From: Micromonospora chokoriensis
GTDB taxonomy: Bacteria; Actinomycetota; Actinomycetes; Mycobacteriales; Micromonosporaceae
Length of the DNA: 64,000 nucleotides
Direction of reading: 5' to 3'
Assembly (NCBI RefSeq): GCF_000718555.1
Contig: NZ_JOAN01000006.1
Span: forward strand, 186,001-250,000
Below the pieces are notes generated by a model. It saw only the letters and a program-made list of their open reading frames with translations. It was not told the DNA's origin and did no database searches. The translations under genes were made by a program, and so were the position numbers. Below are positions 30,533 to 42,111 of this stretch, in pieces; the first letter of the stretch is position 1; each line of letters begins with the position of its first letter.

Positions 30533-31618
30533 ATGTCCGATCAGTCGAGCCCGATCGCCCCGCCCCCCGGGGCCGAGCCGGACCTCGCGCACCACGGCGA
30601 CGCCGAGGCCACCGCCGGCTTGATCGACCTCGCCGTCAATGTCCGTCGGGCCCGGCCACCCGCCTGGTTGGCCGACCCGATCGCCGCGACCCTGACCGAC
30701 CTGGCCCGCTACCCGGACCCGACGTCGGCGCGGGCGGCGGTCGCCGCCCGACACCGCCGTCACCCGAACGAGGTGCTGCTCACCGCCGGCGCCGCCGAGG
30801 GCTTCGTGCTGATCGCGCAGGCGCTGCGTGGCGTTCGCCGCCCGGTGGTGGTGCACCCCCAGTTCACCGAGCCGGAGGCCGCGCTGCGGGCCGCCGGGCA
30901 CCCGGTCGAGCGGGTGCTGCTCGACGCCGCCGACGACTTCCGCCTCGACCCGGCCCGGGTGCCCGCCGACGCCGACCTGGTGATGATCGGCAACCCGACG
31001 AACCCGACCTCGGTGCTGCACCCCGCCCAGACGGTGGCCGCGCTGGCCCGCCCCGGCCGGGTGCTGGTGGTCGACGAGGCGTTCGCCGACACCACAATCG
31101 CCCCCGGGCACCCCGGCGAACCGGAGTCGCTCGCCGAACGCCGCGACCTGCCCGGGCTGCTCGTGGTCCGCAGCCTCACCAAGACCTGGGGCCTCGCCGG
31201 CCTGCGGATCGGCTACCTGCTCGGCGCTGCGGAGCTGCTGTCCCGGCTGGCCGCCGTGCAGCCGCTCTGGGCCGTCAGCACACCCGCGCTGGCCGCCGCG
31301 TCCGCCTGCGCCAGCGACGTCGCGGTCCAGGCCGAACGCGCGATCGCCGCCGACCTCGCCGCCGACCGCGACCACCTGGTCGCGCGCCTCACCGACCTTC
31401 CCGGTGTACGCGTCATCGGCCGCCCCGCCAGCGCGTTCGTCCTGCTGCACCGGCCCGGCGCGACCCTCGTCCGGGCCGCCCTGCGCGAGCGCGGCTGGGC
31501 GGTGCGCCGAGGTGACACGTTCCCCGGCCTCGGCCCGGACTGGCTGCGAGTGGCGGTACGCGACCGAAACACCACCGATGCGTTCATCGAGGTGCTGCGC
31601 GAGATCATGGAGGCATGA
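30533..31618 (+). CDS. cobC: CobC-like PLP-dependent aminotransferase (threonine-phosphate decarboxylase type)
   Basis: A 361-residue fold-type I PLP enzyme. It has LTAGAAEGFVLIAQAL for phosphate binding, the MIGNPTNPTSVL loop, VLVVDEAFADTT with the pyridine-binding Asp, and the Schiff-base lysine in VRSLTKTWGLAGLRIGYL. The group is related to histidinol-phosphate aminotransferase; next to cobT and cobA it is most likely CobC/CobD(Salmonella), making aminopropanol phosphate for the cobalamin lower loop. ATG 30533 is used; upstream sequence is the divergent promoter region of the PBP gene. It ends overlapping cobT by 4 nt. Confidence 0.85.
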   Translation: MSDQSSPIAPPPGAEPDLAHHGDAEATAGLIDLAVNVRRARPPAWLADPIAATLTDLARYPDPTSARAAVAARHRRHPNEVLLTAGAAEGFVLIAQALRGVRRPVVVHPQFTEPEAALRAAGHPVERVLLDAADDFRLDPARVPADADLVMIGNPTNPTSVLHPAQTVAALARPGRVLVVDEAFADTTIAPGHPGEPESLAERRDLPGLLVVRSLTKTWGLAGLRIGYLLGAAELLSRLAAVQPLWAVSTPALAAASACASDVAVQAERAIAADLAADRDHLVARLTDLPGVRVIGRPASAFVLLHRPGATLVRAALRERGWAVRRGDTFPGLGPDWLRVAVRDRNTTDAFIEVLREIMEA

Positions 31619-32733
31619 TGCTGGAGACCACGATCGCGGCGATCCGCCCAGCGGACGAAGCGGCCATGGCCGCCGCCCGGGAGCTGCACGGCCGGCTGAC
31701 CAAGCCGGCGGGCTCGCTGGGCGCGCTGGAGGAGCTTTCGGTACGCCTCGCCGGCCTGGCCGGAGCCTGCCCACCACCGCTGCCCGAGCCGGCCGCTGTG
31801 GCGATCTTCGCGGGCGACCACGGGGTGCACGCCCAGGGGGTGAGCCCCTGGCCGCAGGAGGTCACCGCGCAGATGATCGGCAACTTCCTGGCCGGTGGGG
31901 CGGTGGTCAACGCGTTCGCTCGGCAGGCCGGCGCGTCGGTCACCGTGGTCGACGTCGGGGTGGCCACCCCGCTGCCCACCGGGCCGGTCGCCGACCCGGC
32001 TGGGCTCGACCCGGCTGTGCTCGACCCGGCTGTGCTCGACCCGGCCGTGCCTCGTCTGGTTGTCGCGTCCGTCCGCCGGGGCACCCGCGACCTGGCGGTG
32101 ACCGCGGCACTCACCCGGGACGAGGCGCTGGCGGCAGTGCAGACCGGCATCCGGATCGCCGACGAGCTGATCGACGCCGGTGCCGGCATCTTGCTCACCG
32201 GTGACATGGGCATCGGCAACACCACCCCGGCCGCCGCGCTGATCGCCGCGTTCACCGGTGCCGACCCGCTCGACGCCACCGGCCGGGGCACCGGGGTCGA
32301 CGACCCGACGTACGCCCACAAGGTGGCGGTGGTCCGGGCCGCGCTGGCCCGGCACATGCCTGACCCGACCGACCCGCTGGGTGTGCTGGCCGCCGTCGGC
32401 GGCCTGGAGCACGCCGCCCTGGCCGGGCTGATCCTCGGTGCCGCCGCGCGCCGGACGCCGGTGCTGCTGGACGGCGTGATCGCGGTCTCGGCCGCGCTCG
32501 CCGCCGCCGCGTTCGCCCCGGCAGCGGTCGACGCCATGGTCGCCGGTCACCGCTCGGCCGAGCCGGGGGCCACCGTGGCACTGCGTCACCTCGGCCTCGA
32601 CCCGCTTATCGACCTGGGGCTGCGCCTCGGCGAGGGCACCGGAGCGCTGCTGGCGTTGCCCGTGGTCACCGGCGCGGTCCGGGTGCTGCACGAGGTGGCC
32701 ACGTTCGACTCCGCCGGGGTGGCCGAGAAGTGA
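31615..32733 (+). CDS. cobT: Nicotinate-nucleotide-dimethylbenzimidazole phosphoribosyltransferase CobT
   Basis: A 372-residue enzyme that makes alpha-ribazole phosphate for the lower ligand of cobalamin. Characteristic segments are KPAGSLGALEELSVRLAG, VAIFAGDHGVHAQGVS, GDMGIGNTTPAAALIAA and AGHRSAEPGATVALRHLGL, the last holding the catalytic Glu. Residues about 127-146 are an insertion of four DPA-x-LDPAV-type pentads encoded by a 15-bp tandem repeat, which lengthens a surface loop. ATG 31615 overlaps the cobC stop; the stop overlaps cobA by 4 nt. Three-gene operon. Confidence 0.92.
   Translation: MMLETTIAAIRPADEAAMAAARELHGRLTKPAGSLGALEELSVRLAGLAGACPPPLPEPAAVAIFAGDHGVHAQGVSPWPQEVTAQMIGNFLAGGAVVNAFARQAGASVTVVDVGVATPLPTGPVADPAGLDPAVLDPAVLDPAVPRLVVASVRRGTRDLAVTAALTRDEALAAVQTGIRIADELIDAGAGILLTGDMGIGNTTPAAALIAAFTGADPLDATGRGTGVDDPTYAHKVAVVRAALARHMPDPTDPLGVLAAVGGLEHAALAGLILGAAARRTPVLLDGVIAVSAALAAAAFAPAAVDAMVAGHRSAEPGATVALRHLGLDPLIDLGLRLGEGTGALLALPVVTGAVRVLHEVATFDSAGVAEK
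31993..32052 (+). repeat. 15-bp tandem repeat inside cobT (four copies)
   Basis: GACCCGGCTGTGCTC and close variants start at 31993, 32008, 32023 and 32038. Being a multiple of 3 it keeps the reading frame and adds LDPAV-like pentads to the protein. Confidence 0.8.
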
Positions 32734-33959
32734 GCACTAGTCCGTACCCCCTGGGTTTGCGGCTCGACGGGCGGCGGGTCGTCGTGGTGGGTGGCGGCGC
32801 GGTCGCCACCCGGCGCGTGCCCGCGCTGCTGGACGCCGGTGCGGACGTCCTGCTGGTGGCCCCGGAGCTGACCCCGGCGCTGCGCGCTCGGGTCGACGCG
32901 GGTCGGCTGCACTGGGTGCCGCGCCGGTTCGCACCCGAGGACCTGGACGGCGCGTGGCTGGTCCACGTGGCGATCGACGACCCCATCGCGGCGGCTTCGG
33001 TGAGCGCCGTCGCCGCCGAGCGGCGGATCTTCTGCGTCCGGGCCGACGACCGGACCGCCGCCACCGCCTGGACCCCCGCGGTGACCCGGCACGGCCCGGT
33101 CACCGTGGCGGTGTTCGGCGGCGGCGACCCCCGCCGCGCGATGACCGTCCGCGACGCCATCCGTGACCTGCTCGCGGTCCGCCTGGTGCCGGGCGGGATC
33201 GCTGGCCGACCCGACGCCTCGACTGGGACGACCGGTGGGCGGGTCGCGCTCGTGGGTGCCGGGCCGGGTGACCCGGAGCTGATCACCGTGAAGGGCTGGC
33301 GGCTGCTCACCGAGGCCGACGTGGTGGTCGCCGACCGGCTGGTGCCCGGGCTGCTCCTCGACGAGCTGCGCCCGGACGTCGAGCTGGTGGACGCCTCGAA
33401 GATCCCCTATGGGCCGTCCCGGGCCCAGGAGGAGATCAACCAGATCCTGGTCGACCGTGCTCTGGCTGGTGCCTTCGTGGTGCGGCTCAAGGGCGGTGAC
33501 CCGTACGTCTTCGGGCGGGGCGGCGAGGAGCTGCTGGCCTGCGCGGCGGCCGGCGTGCCGGTGACAGTGGTGCCCGGGGTGACCAGCTCGATCGCCGCGC
33601 CGGCGGCGGCCGGCATCCCGGTCACTCATCGGGGGGTGGCGCACGAGTTCACAGTCGTCTCCGGGCACCTGGCACCCGACTCACCGGCCTCGCTGGTGCG
33701 TTGGGACGCCCTGGCGGGCCTGCGCGGGACGCTGGTCATCCTGATGGGGCTCAAGAACCTCGCCGCCATCACGGCCACCTTGATCGCGCACGGCCGGTCG
33801 CCGCAGACCCCGGCCGCCGTGGTCCAGGAAGCCACCACCGGCACCCAGCGGGTCCTGCGCTCCACGCTGGGTGAGGTGGCCGCCGACGTGCTCACGGCCG
33901 ACTTACGCCCACCCGCCGTCGTGGTGCTGGGCGACGTGGTGGACGCCCTCGACGGCTGA
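32730..33959 (+). CDS. cobA: Uroporphyrinogen-III C-methyltransferase fused to precorrin-2 dehydrogenase domain (CysG-like)
   Basis: A 409-residue bifunctional protein. Residues about 1-150 are the NAD-binding precorrin-2 dehydrogenase module (RRVVVVGGGAVATRRVPALL). Residues about 170-405 are SUMT (VALVGAGPGDPELITVKGWR; VRLKGGDPYVFGRGGEE; VPGVTSSIAAPAAAGIPVTH). Together they would take uroporphyrinogen III to sirohydrochlorin, feeding both siroheme and cobalamin. The central ferrochelatase-dimerisation part of classic CysG is reduced. It starts at GTG overlapping cobT and ends before a hairpin terminator. Confidence 0.9.
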   Translation: MSTSPYPLGLRLDGRRVVVVGGGAVATRRVPALLDAGADVLLVAPELTPALRARVDAGRLHWVPRRFAPEDLDGAWLVHVAIDDPIAAASVSAVAAERRIFCVRADDRTAATAWTPAVTRHGPVTVAVFGGGDPRRAMTVRDAIRDLLAVRLVPGGIAGRPDASTGTTGGRVALVGAGPGDPELITVKGWRLLTEADVVVADRLVPGLLLDELRPDVELVDASKIPYGPSRAQEEINQILVDRALAGAFVVRLKGGDPYVFGRGGEELLACAAAGVPVTVVPGVTSSIAAPAAAGIPVTHRGVAHEFTVVSGHLAPDSPASLVRWDALAGLRGTLVILMGLKNLAAITATLIAHGRSPQTPAAVVQEATTGTQRVLRSTLGEVAADVLTADLRPPAVVVLGDVVDALDG

Positions 33960-34108
33960 CCGGCCGACTTCATCGAGGTCGCTGCAGTACGCGCTAACGG
34001 AAACTGTCCAAGATTGCCAGCTGCGGCCGGTCAGTCCTCGTCGGCTGGGCTGGGGCGGTTCTCGGCGATCCAAGCTCGCACGGATTCGCCCTTGGCCGGA
34101 GCGACGTT

Positions 34109-34136
34109 GGGGCCGGAGCGCAAGCGCTCCGGCCCC
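34109..34136. terminator. Two-way hairpin terminator
   Basis: A perfect 12-bp stem (GGGGCCGGAGCG, 34109-34120, with 34125-34136) and CAAG loop lies between the convergent cobA and trehalose-phosphatase genes. Confidence 0.8.
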
Positions 34137-34155
34137 GTCAGTCACGTACGGCGAA

Positions 34156-36762
34156 CTACTGCTTGAGCATGTTGTCCAGCAGCAGGGCACAGCGGATCAG
34201 ACCGAGGTGGCTGTACGCCTGCGGGTGGTTGCCCAGGCCGCGCTCGGCGAGCGGGTCGTACTGCTCGGGGAGCAACCCGGTCGGGCCGGCGGTCAGCACC
34301 ATCTGCGCGAACAGTTCCTCGGCGTCGGTGCGGCGGCCGGTGCGCAGGTACGCCTCGATCAGCCACGCCGTGCAGATGTGGAAACCGCCCTCACGGCCGG
34401 GCAGGCCGTCGTCCCAGTGGTAGCGGTAGACGACCGGGCCGCTGCGCAGGTCCGCCTCGATCCGCAGGACGGTGGAGAGGAAGCGCGGGTCGTCACCCGG
34501 GAGCAGGCCGGAGAGCCCGATCCAGAGCGACGAGGCGTCCATGTCCTCGTCCCCGTACGCGACGCTGTACGCCTCGACGTCGGAGTGCCAGCCGTGCTCC
34601 AGCACGTTGGCGCCGATCCGGTCGCGCAGGTCCTTCCACTCGGGCCGGTCCTCGCCGCCGTGCTCGCGCATGACGTGCAGCGCGCGGTCGACGGTCATCC
34701 AGCACATCACCTTGGAGAAGACGTGGTGCCGGGGTGGCAGCCGGGCCTCCCAGATGCCGTGGTCGGGCTCGTGCCAGCGGCGGCGGACCGCCTCGACCAT
34801 GTTCTCCAGGACCCGCCACTCGTCGTCACGGACCGAGCCGCGGGCGTCGGCGACGGCCGCGATCAGGTCGGCGATCGGGCCGAAGACGTCCAGCTGCAAC
34901 TGGTGGTTGGCGAGGTTGCCGACCCGGACCGGCCGGGAGCCGGCGTACCCGGGCAGCGTGTCGATGACCGCCTCGGCGCCCAGCTCGTACCCGTCGATGG
35001 TGTAGAGCGGGTGCAGTCGCTCCGGGTGCCCGCCGGTGCGCTCGATGCAGCCGTCCACCCAGCGCAGCAGCGCCTCGGCCTCCTCGACGGAGCCCAGGTC
35101 GACCAGCGCGCGGGCGGTCAGGGCGGCGTCGCGCAGCCAGCAGTAGCGGTAGTCCCAGTTGCGGACGCCGCCCAGCTCCTCGGGGAGCGAGGTGGTCGCC
35201 GCGGCCAGGATCGAGCCGGTGGCCTCGTGGCACAGCCCGCGCAGGGTGAGGGCGCTGCGCGCGACCAGGTCCCGAGCGGTGGACGGCAGCCGCAGCGAGG
35301 CCACCCAGTCCTTCCACGGCTGCTCGGCGGCGGCCTGCCGCTCGTGGATCGGCACCCGGTGGTGCTCCAGGCTGTGCGTGCCGAAGCGCAGCTCCAGCAC
35401 GACCTGCCCGCCGGCGGCGGAGAGGTCGACGACCGCCTTGGCGGTCTCGTACCCGCCGTCGTTGCGGACCTCCCACTGCAGGCCGGGGGAGTAGAGCGCG
35501 ACCGGCTCGTTGGAGCCGAGCACCAGCAGGCCGTCGCCGAGCGGCTGCAACTGCACGGCCACCTGACCAAACTCGGGCCTCGGCGCGAACTCCACAGTTG
35601 CCTTGCCACTGCCGGTGAGCACCCGGATCAGGGTCGAGTCACCGGTGACGACCGCCGGGCCGTCCGGGGTGGTCTCCCGGGCCGGCTTGTCGAGCCAGTC
35701 GGTGACGGTGAGCCCGGACCAGCGGGTCTCCACGGTCATCGTGCCGGAGCGGTAGCGCTGGCCCAGCGGGATGCCACCGCGCTCCGGCGCGACGCTGAAG
35801 TGACCGGCCGGGCTGCCACCGACCAGGTCGGCGAAGATCGCCGCCGAATCCGGCTTGGGGTGGCAGAGCCAGCTCACCTTGGCCTCGGGGGTGAGCAGAG
35901 CGACGGTACGTCCATTGGCCAGCATGGAGTGCCGCTCGATCGGCACCGCACGCTCGCCGAACAGCCAGTGTCGCCGGGTCTCCAGCAGCAGTGCCAGTGC
36001 CCGCGCGGCCTCCAGCGGGTCGGCCACCCGGTAGTTGGCCTGGGTGTCGCCCGGGCCGATCTTGATGCCGAGGTCGGGGCCGTGCAGGTGGCCGAACGCG
36101 TTCTCGTCGGTGACGTCGTCACCGATGAACAGCACCGCGCTGGAGGCGAGCTGGGTCCGCAGTTGGTCGAGCGCGGTGCCCTTGTGGGTGGCCACGACGG
36201 AGAGCTCGATGACCTCCTTGCCCTGGGTCACCGTGACGCCGTCGAAGGTGGCCGGGCCGGTGCGGACCGCTTCGATGGCGGCGGCGGCCACCTGCGGGTC
36301 GACCCCGCGGGTGTGCATCGCGACGCTTGCCGGTTTGCGTTCCAGCCGGATGCCCGGATGCTCGGCGGCGATCTCACGCAGCGCGTTGCGGACCTGGGTG
36401 CGCACCGCGACCAGCTCCGGGGAGAGCCGCTCGACGAAGCCGATGTCGAACTCGGAGCCGTGACTGCCGACGAGGTGCACCTCGCTGGGCAGGCGGGAGA
36501 GTGCGGCCAGGTCGCGCAGCGCCCGCCCGGAGACGACCGCCACGGTGGTCTGCGGCAGCGCGGCGAGCGCGCGGACTGCGGCTACCGACTCCGGCAGCGG
36601 GACGGCTGTGCTCGGGTCCTCCACGATCGGCGCCAGTGTGCCGTCGTAGTCGCAGGCGACCAGGAGCTGGGGGACCCGGGCGATCCGGCCGATGGCGGCG
36701 CGCAGCTCGGGGTCCATCACCCCGGTGGCGTTCGCGGGGCCATCGTTGACGGTCGTGTTCAC
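34156..36762 (-). CDS. otsB: Trehalose-6-phosphate phosphatase fused to a GH15 glucoamylase/trehalase domain
   Basis: An 868-residue fusion. Residues about 25-265 are OtsB (HAD family): the nucleophile loop is [11 protein letters not shown] (Asp38, Asp40), with [12 protein letters not shown] and [14 protein letters not shown] downstream. From about residue 270 a GH15 domain follows: [12 protein letters not shown], then [16 protein letters not shown] around residue 540, and GLLPEQYDP near 830 with the expected catalytic Glu. GH15 enzymes of this branch in mycobacteria are trehalases. The protein could thus both release trehalose and cleave it or a related glucoside. It starts at GTG overlapping the otsA stop by 4 nt. 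Confidence 0.85.
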   Translation of the reverse strand: MNTTVNDGPANATGVMDPELRAAIGRIARVPQLLVACDYDGTLAPIVEDPSTAVPLPESVAAVRALAALPQTTVAVVSGRALRDLAALSRLPSEVHLVGSHGSEFDIGFVERLSPELVAVRTQVRNALREIAAEHPGIRLERKPASVAMHTRGVDPQVAAAAIEAVRTGPATFDGVTVTQGKEVIELSVVATHKGTALDQLRTQLASSAVLFIGDDVTDENAFGHLHGPDLGIKIGPGDTQANYRVADPLEAARALALLLETRRHWLFGERAVPIERHSMLANGRTVALLTPEAKVSWLCHPKPDSAAIFADLVGGSPAGHFSVAPERGGIPLGQRYRSGTMTVETRWSGLTVTDWLDKPARETTPDGPAVVTGDSTLIRVLTGSGKATVEFAPRPEFGQVAVQLQPLGDGLLVLGSNEPVALYSPGLQWEVRNDGGYETAKAVVDLSAAGGQVVLELRFGTHSLEHHRVPIHERQAAAEQPWKDWVASLRLPSTARDLVARSALTLRGLCHEATGSILAAATTSLPEELGGVRNWDYRYCWLRDAALTARALVDLGSVEEAEALLRWVDGCIERTGGHPERLHPLYTIDGYELGAEAVIDTLPGYAGSRPVRVGNLANHQLQLDVFGPIADLIAAVADARGSVRDDEWRVLENMVEAVRRRWHEPDHGIWEARLPPRHHVFSKVMCWMTVDRALHVMREHGGEDRPEWKDLRDRIGANVLEHGWHSDVEAYSVAYGDEDMDASSLWIGLSGLLPGDDPRFLSTVLRIEADLRSGPVVYRYHWDDGLPGREGGFHICTAWLIEAYLRTGRRTDAEELFAQMVLTAGPTGLLPEQYDPLAERGLGNHPQAYSHLGLIRCALLLDNMLKQ

Positions 36763-38159
36763 TCGGCCTCCGCCTCGGGAACTCCCAGCTCGGAGAGGAA
36801 AGACTTGGCCCAGTGGCCCACGTCGTGGGTACGCAGGTGACGTTGCATTGTCCGCATCCGGCGGCGTGCCTCGGTTTTCTCCACGTGCACTGCCCGGAGC
36901 AGGGCGTCCTTGACCGCGTCCGGGTCGTGCGGGTTACACAAGAAGGCCTGACGCAGCTCCGTTGCGGCGCCGGCGAATTCACTGAGCACGAGCGCGCCAC
37001 CCTGGTCGGCACGCGACGCGACGTACTCCTTGGCTACGAGATTCATTCCATCTCGCAGCGGGGTCACCATCATCACGTCGGCAGCAACGTACATCGCGGC
37101 AAGCTCACTGCGACTGTACGACTGATGCAGATAATGCACCGCCGGCACGCCGACCCTGCCGAACTCGCCATTGATCCGACCGACCTCGCGCTCCACCTTC
37201 ACCCGAAGTGCCTGGTAGTGCTCCACGCGCTCACGGCTGGGCGTGGCGACCTGAACCATGACCGCGTCGGGAACTGTCAACTTTCCGTCAGCCAGCAGCT
37301 CCCGGAAGGCCTTGAGTCGCAACTCGATGCCCTTGGTGTAATCCAGCCGGTCCACACCCAGGATTATCGTCTTCGGGTCGCCCAGCTCGGCGCGAATCTG
37401 CTTGGCCCGGGCCTGGATCGCCGGGTCGGCGGCCATCCGCTCCATCTCCTGGGTGTCGATCGAGATGGGGAAGGCGCCCGCCTTCACCTGCCGACCGTCG
37501 ACCTGGATCATCTGCCCCTCGTAGCGCAGCCCGAGCAGGTGCCGGGCCAGCCGGACGAAGTTCTGCGCGGCCAGCCGCTGCTGGAAACCGACTAGGTCGG
37601 CGCCGAGCAGACCGCGCAGGATCTCGGTGCGGAACGGCATCTGCATGAACAGCTCGATCGGCGGGAACGGGATGTGCAGGAAGAACCCGATCCGCAGGTC
37701 CGGGCGGAGCTCGCGGAGCATCGCCGGCACCAACTGAAGCTGGTAGTCCTGCACCCAGACCGTCGCACCCTCGGCCGCCACGTCCGCTGCCGCCTCCGCG
37801 AACCGGGCGTTGACCAGGCGGTACGCCTCCCGCCAGCGGCGCTTGTAGGCCGGCGTCTCCACCGCGTCGTGGTAGAGCGGCCAGATCGTCGCGTTGGACT
37901 GGCCCTCGTAGTAGCGCTCCAGCTCCTCCGCGCTGAGCGGGACCGGGTGCAGCCGGATCCCCTCCAGGTCGAACGGCTCGGGGGCCGCGCCGGTGCCACC
38001 GGCCCAGCCGACCCAGGTGCCCTGATGCTCGGCGAGTACGGGATGCAGCGCGGTGACCAGCCCGCCGGGGCTGCGTCGCCACTGCCGGCCCTCGGGTGTG
38101 CTCACCTCGTCGACCGGCAGACGGTTCGCCACTACGACAAAGGAGCTACGGACGGTCAC
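36759..38159 (-). CDS. otsA: Trehalose-6-phosphate synthase OtsA
   Basis: A 466-residue GT20 glycosyltransferase joining glucose from a nucleotide-glucose to glucose 6-phosphate. Motifs: [11 protein letters not shown], the GGLVTAL loop binding UDP-glucose, [41 protein letters not shown] and [18 protein letters not shown]. Length is normal. It starts at GTG with a GGAGGT ribosome site and is the first gene of the otsA-otsB fusion operon, so trehalose phosphate and its phosphatase are made together. This is one of up to three trehalose routes in actinobacteria. Confidence 0.93.
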   Translation of the reverse strand: MTVRSSFVVVANRLPVDEVSTPEGRQWRRSPGGLVTALHPVLAEHQGTWVGWAGGTGAAPEPFDLEGIRLHPVPLSAEELERYYEGQSNATIWPLYHDAVETPAYKRRWREAYRLVNARFAEAAADVAAEGATVWVQDYQLQLVPAMLRELRPDLRIGFFLHIPFPPIELFMQMPFRTEILRGLLGADLVGFQQRLAAQNFVRLARHLLGLRYEGQMIQVDGRQVKAGAFPISIDTQEMERMAADPAIQARAKQIRAELGDPKTIILGVDRLDYTKGIELRLKAFRELLADGKLTVPDAVMVQVATPSRERVEHYQALRVKVEREVGRINGEFGRVGVPAVHYLHQSYSRSELAAMYVAADVMMVTPLRDGMNLVAKEYVASRADQGGALVLSEFAGAATELRQAFLCNPHDPDAVKDALLRAVHVEKTEARRRMRTMQRHLRTHDVGHWAKSFLSELGVPEAEAE

Positions 38160-38510
38160 GATCGGCCACCTCCGGGTGCTGACGGGTCCACCGCGATGAG
38201 CGTACTGAGCGTAGCTGCGGCGTCTTGTGCCCCGTGCCGGAGTCTCCTACCCGCCCCGGACGTGCCGAATCCCAAAGGTGATCTTGGTGACAGTCGGTGC
38301 CTCGGAGGTCGATGACCGGCCACTGCCGGGGCGGAACGCGGCACGTCCGCGTACTCCTGGGGCGGGGTGATGTGGGCGAAGCGCGCCGTACCTGTCAGGA
38401 TTGACGATGGCGTGCGCGTGGCCGGCTCCCGGCCGGCGGCGGCGGGCGGATCTCACAGCCCGCGCCGCGCCGCCGATCAGCGACAGCAACCGACGGAGGT
38501 AGCCCGCACC
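38160..38510. other. Divergent otsA/ettA intergenic region
   Basis: About 350 nt with no convincing gene, though one frame is open ahead of ettA. It contains CG-rich dyads (GGCCGGCTCCCGGCCGG near 38420) and a TTGACG (near 38400) of uncertain use. Confidence 0.5.
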
Positions 38511-40187
<1,677 letters not shown>

Positions 40188-40199
40188 CCGGCCGAGAAG

Positions 40200-40646
40200 G
40201 TGTCTGATCGCTTCGTCTACCACTGCACACTGCGCTGGTCCGACCTGGACGCGTACGGCCACGTCAACAACTCGCGCTTCCTCACCCTCTACGAGGAGGC
40301 GCGGGTCGCGCTGATGTTCGCCGGTGGCCGGGCCTGGGGGGTCGGCTCGTTCGCCGACGGGGTGGTGATCCGCCGCCACGAGGTCGACTACCTGCGCCCG
40401 GTCGACTACGCGCTCGGCCGGTCCACCGCGGAGGCGGCACCCACCGTGCGGATCGAGCTGTGGGTGGAGGAGATCCGGGCCTCCCGGTTCACCGTCGCCT
40501 ACGAGCTGTACGACGGGGAGGTGCTGGCCAGTCGTGCCCGCTCGGTGCTCGTGCCGTTCGACCTGACCCGTCAGGTGCCCCGGCGGATCACCACCGAGGA
40601 GCGGGACTTCCTGCTCACGTACGCACCGCAGGGCGGCGTGGGGTGA
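40200..40646 (+). CDS. Hotdog-fold acyl-CoA thioesterase (4HBT type)
   Basis: A 148-residue single hotdog domain. The N-terminal LRWSDLDAYGHVNNSRFLTL motif with its catalytic Asp and following His/Asn is the signature of the YbgC/FadM-like 4-hydroxybenzoyl-CoA thioesterase group. It hydrolyses small or aromatic acyl-CoA esters; the substrate is not evident. GTG 40200 lies 12 nt after ettA, so it probably shares that transcript, and its stop overlaps the next gene by 4 nt. Confidence 0.87.
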   Translation: MSDRFVYHCTLRWSDLDAYGHVNNSRFLTLYEEARVALMFAGGRAWGVGSFADGVVIRRHEVDYLRPVDYALGRSTAEAAPTVRIELWVEEIRASRFTVAYELYDGEVLASRARSVLVPFDLTRQVPRRITTEERDFLLTYAPQGGVG

Positions 40647-41374
40647 CCCGGCCGGGCACGGCTGAGCCGGGCCGGACGGCGGCGTCGACGCCCACCCATG
40701 GTGTCGCCGGGGTGGCCGACGCGGGTGCCTTTCTGGCCCGGCTGGTCCGGCTGGATCCGGTCGCGCCGGTCCGGCTGCGGCCGGCCGGTGCGCCCGGCCG
40801 GGTCGCCCTGTGGGCTCGGCTGCCGTGGCAGGTCCTGGTGGTCCGCACGGTGGCCGGTGGGCCCGCCGACGGTGCCGTCGAGGACGTCACGGTGGCCGCT
40901 GCGGAGCTGCTCGCCGAGCTGGAGCGTGGTGGCGCAGCCCTGCCGACCCGCCGCGACGCCCAGTGGCGGTGGCCGTTGCCACCGGCGCGCAGCCGTCAGG
41001 TGGAGGCGCTGCCCGTTGCCGAGCTGCGCCGGATCGCGGACGCGGCGGCGGGCACCCTCCGGACGGCGAGCGAGCACGGTGTCGCCGGCCGTGCCGTGGG
41101 ACAGCGGGCGTTGCGCGACGCGTTGCTCGACCACGTGGCGGTGCTGATCACCCCGGACGGAACGCCCGCCGCGCCGGTGGAGGTGCCGCAGCGTCTGGTG
41201 CAGGGGGTGGTCCGGATGGGCTTCCTCGGCGCCGCCGACGGCAGCGCTGATCCTGCCGTTCAGGTGCGGGTGGCCGGTCGTTGGGTTGGCCTGGTGGGAC
41301 CGCACGGAGCGGCATGGTTGCAGAAGGCCACGGATCTTGTCGTGACACCCCTGAGTGCTCGTCCGAACGGATGA
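40643..41374 (+). CDS. Conserved hypothetical protein, ettA operon
   Basis: A 243-residue Ala/Arg/Val-rich protein starting at GTG within the thioesterase stop. No catalytic motif, signal peptide or membrane helix is visible. A helical middle part (QVEALPVAELRRIADAAAGT; RALRDALLDHVAVLI) is followed by a strand-rich end (VQVRVAGRWVGLVGPHGAAW). I do not recognise a named family. Strict coupling to the thioesterase suggests a related role. A small hairpin (41371-41385, ATGACCC/GGGTCAT) overlaps the stop and is followed by a T-rich stretch, so the operon probably ends here. Confidence 0.7.
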   Translation: MTRPGTAEPGRTAASTPTHGVAGVADAGAFLARLVRLDPVAPVRLRPAGAPGRVALWARLPWQVLVVRTVAGGPADGAVEDVTVAAAELLAELERGGAALPTRRDAQWRWPLPPARSRQVEALPVAELRRIADAAAGTLRTASEHGVAGRAVGQRALRDALLDHVAVLITPDGTPAAPVEVPQRLVQGVVRMGFLGAADGSADPAVQVRVAGRWVGLVGPHGAAWLQKATDLVVTPLSARPNG

Positions 41375-41505
41375 CCCAGGGTCATTCTTCTGGTCAGGGG
41401 CGGTCGTTGGGGGGGTGCTTCAACCCGGCTGTCCGGGTACCGTCCATCCTCGGATCCAACGCACCGTAGGCGGCTGGATCCGCTGGGGAGTGAGGTGCGC
41501 GAGCG

Positions 41506-42090
41506 ATGCCGTGGTGGTCATGGCGCCCCGGTCCCGCCGACGGCGGCGATCCGGAAACCCGAAGCGGGATCACAGTCGAGAGTGCGGTCCGGATCGGGCC
41601 GCCCAGCCCTCGCCAGCCGGGGGACGACTGCCCTTCCAACGAGCGGCCCGTGCTGACCGAGATGCCCGCCACCGTCGAGCCGGTGAGCTTGCGCAGGGTC
41701 TGCGACGCGCTCGACCTGCTCGACGTGCGCTATCTGGCCGATGGCGACGGCAACCTGCTGGCCATGTGGGAGCGGCACGCCGTGCTGGTCACCCTCGAAG
41801 GTCCGGAGGACGAGATCCTGGTCATGCGGGCACGTCCGCACGCCACGGTCCCGCCGGACTGGGCCGACCGGGCCTACCGGGTGGTCAACGAGTGGAACCA
41901 CACCCGCCGGTTCTGCAAGGCGTACATCGGTGACCCGACCGAACGAGGGCAGCTACCGATCTACGCCGAGCTTCAGGTGCCGCTCGGTGCCGGCACTCAC
42001 GACGCGTTGCTGGTCGAGATGCTCGACTGCGGCGCGGCGGTCGCCACCAGCTTTGTGGACTGGCTGCACGACGAGGGCGCTCTGCTCTGA
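41506..42090 (+). CDS. YbjN-domain protein
   Basis: A 194-residue protein. The first 55 residues are Pro/Gly-rich and look disordered. The rest has the YbjN (type III secretion chaperone-like) fold pattern: SLRRVCDALDLLDVRYLADG, strands ending ILVMRARPHA, and WADRAYRVVNEWNHTRRFCK with the conserved N-x-W-N box. In actinobacteria such proteins are common near globin and stress genes, with no fixed function. ATG 41506 follows a GAGTGAGG sequence. It is convergent with the globin gene, 21 nt apart. Confidence 0.75.
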   Translation: MPWWSWRPGPADGGDPETRSGITVESAVRIGPPSPRQPGDDCPSNERPVLTEMPATVEPVSLRRVCDALDLLDVRYLADGDGNLLAMWERHAVLVTLEGPEDEILVMRARPHATVPPDWADRAYRVVNEWNHTRRFCKAYIGDPTERGQLPIYAELQVPLGAGTHDALLVEMLDCGAAVATSFVDWLHDEGALL

Positions 42091-42111
42091 CGCGGGCTGT
42101 GGGGCCGGCGG

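Noticed and set aside
33871..36840. Plus-strand frame of nearly 990 codons opposite the otsB-GH15 fusion
   Set aside because: Length is an effect of GC3 bias; no domain is recognisable and the minus-strand gene has two intact active sites.
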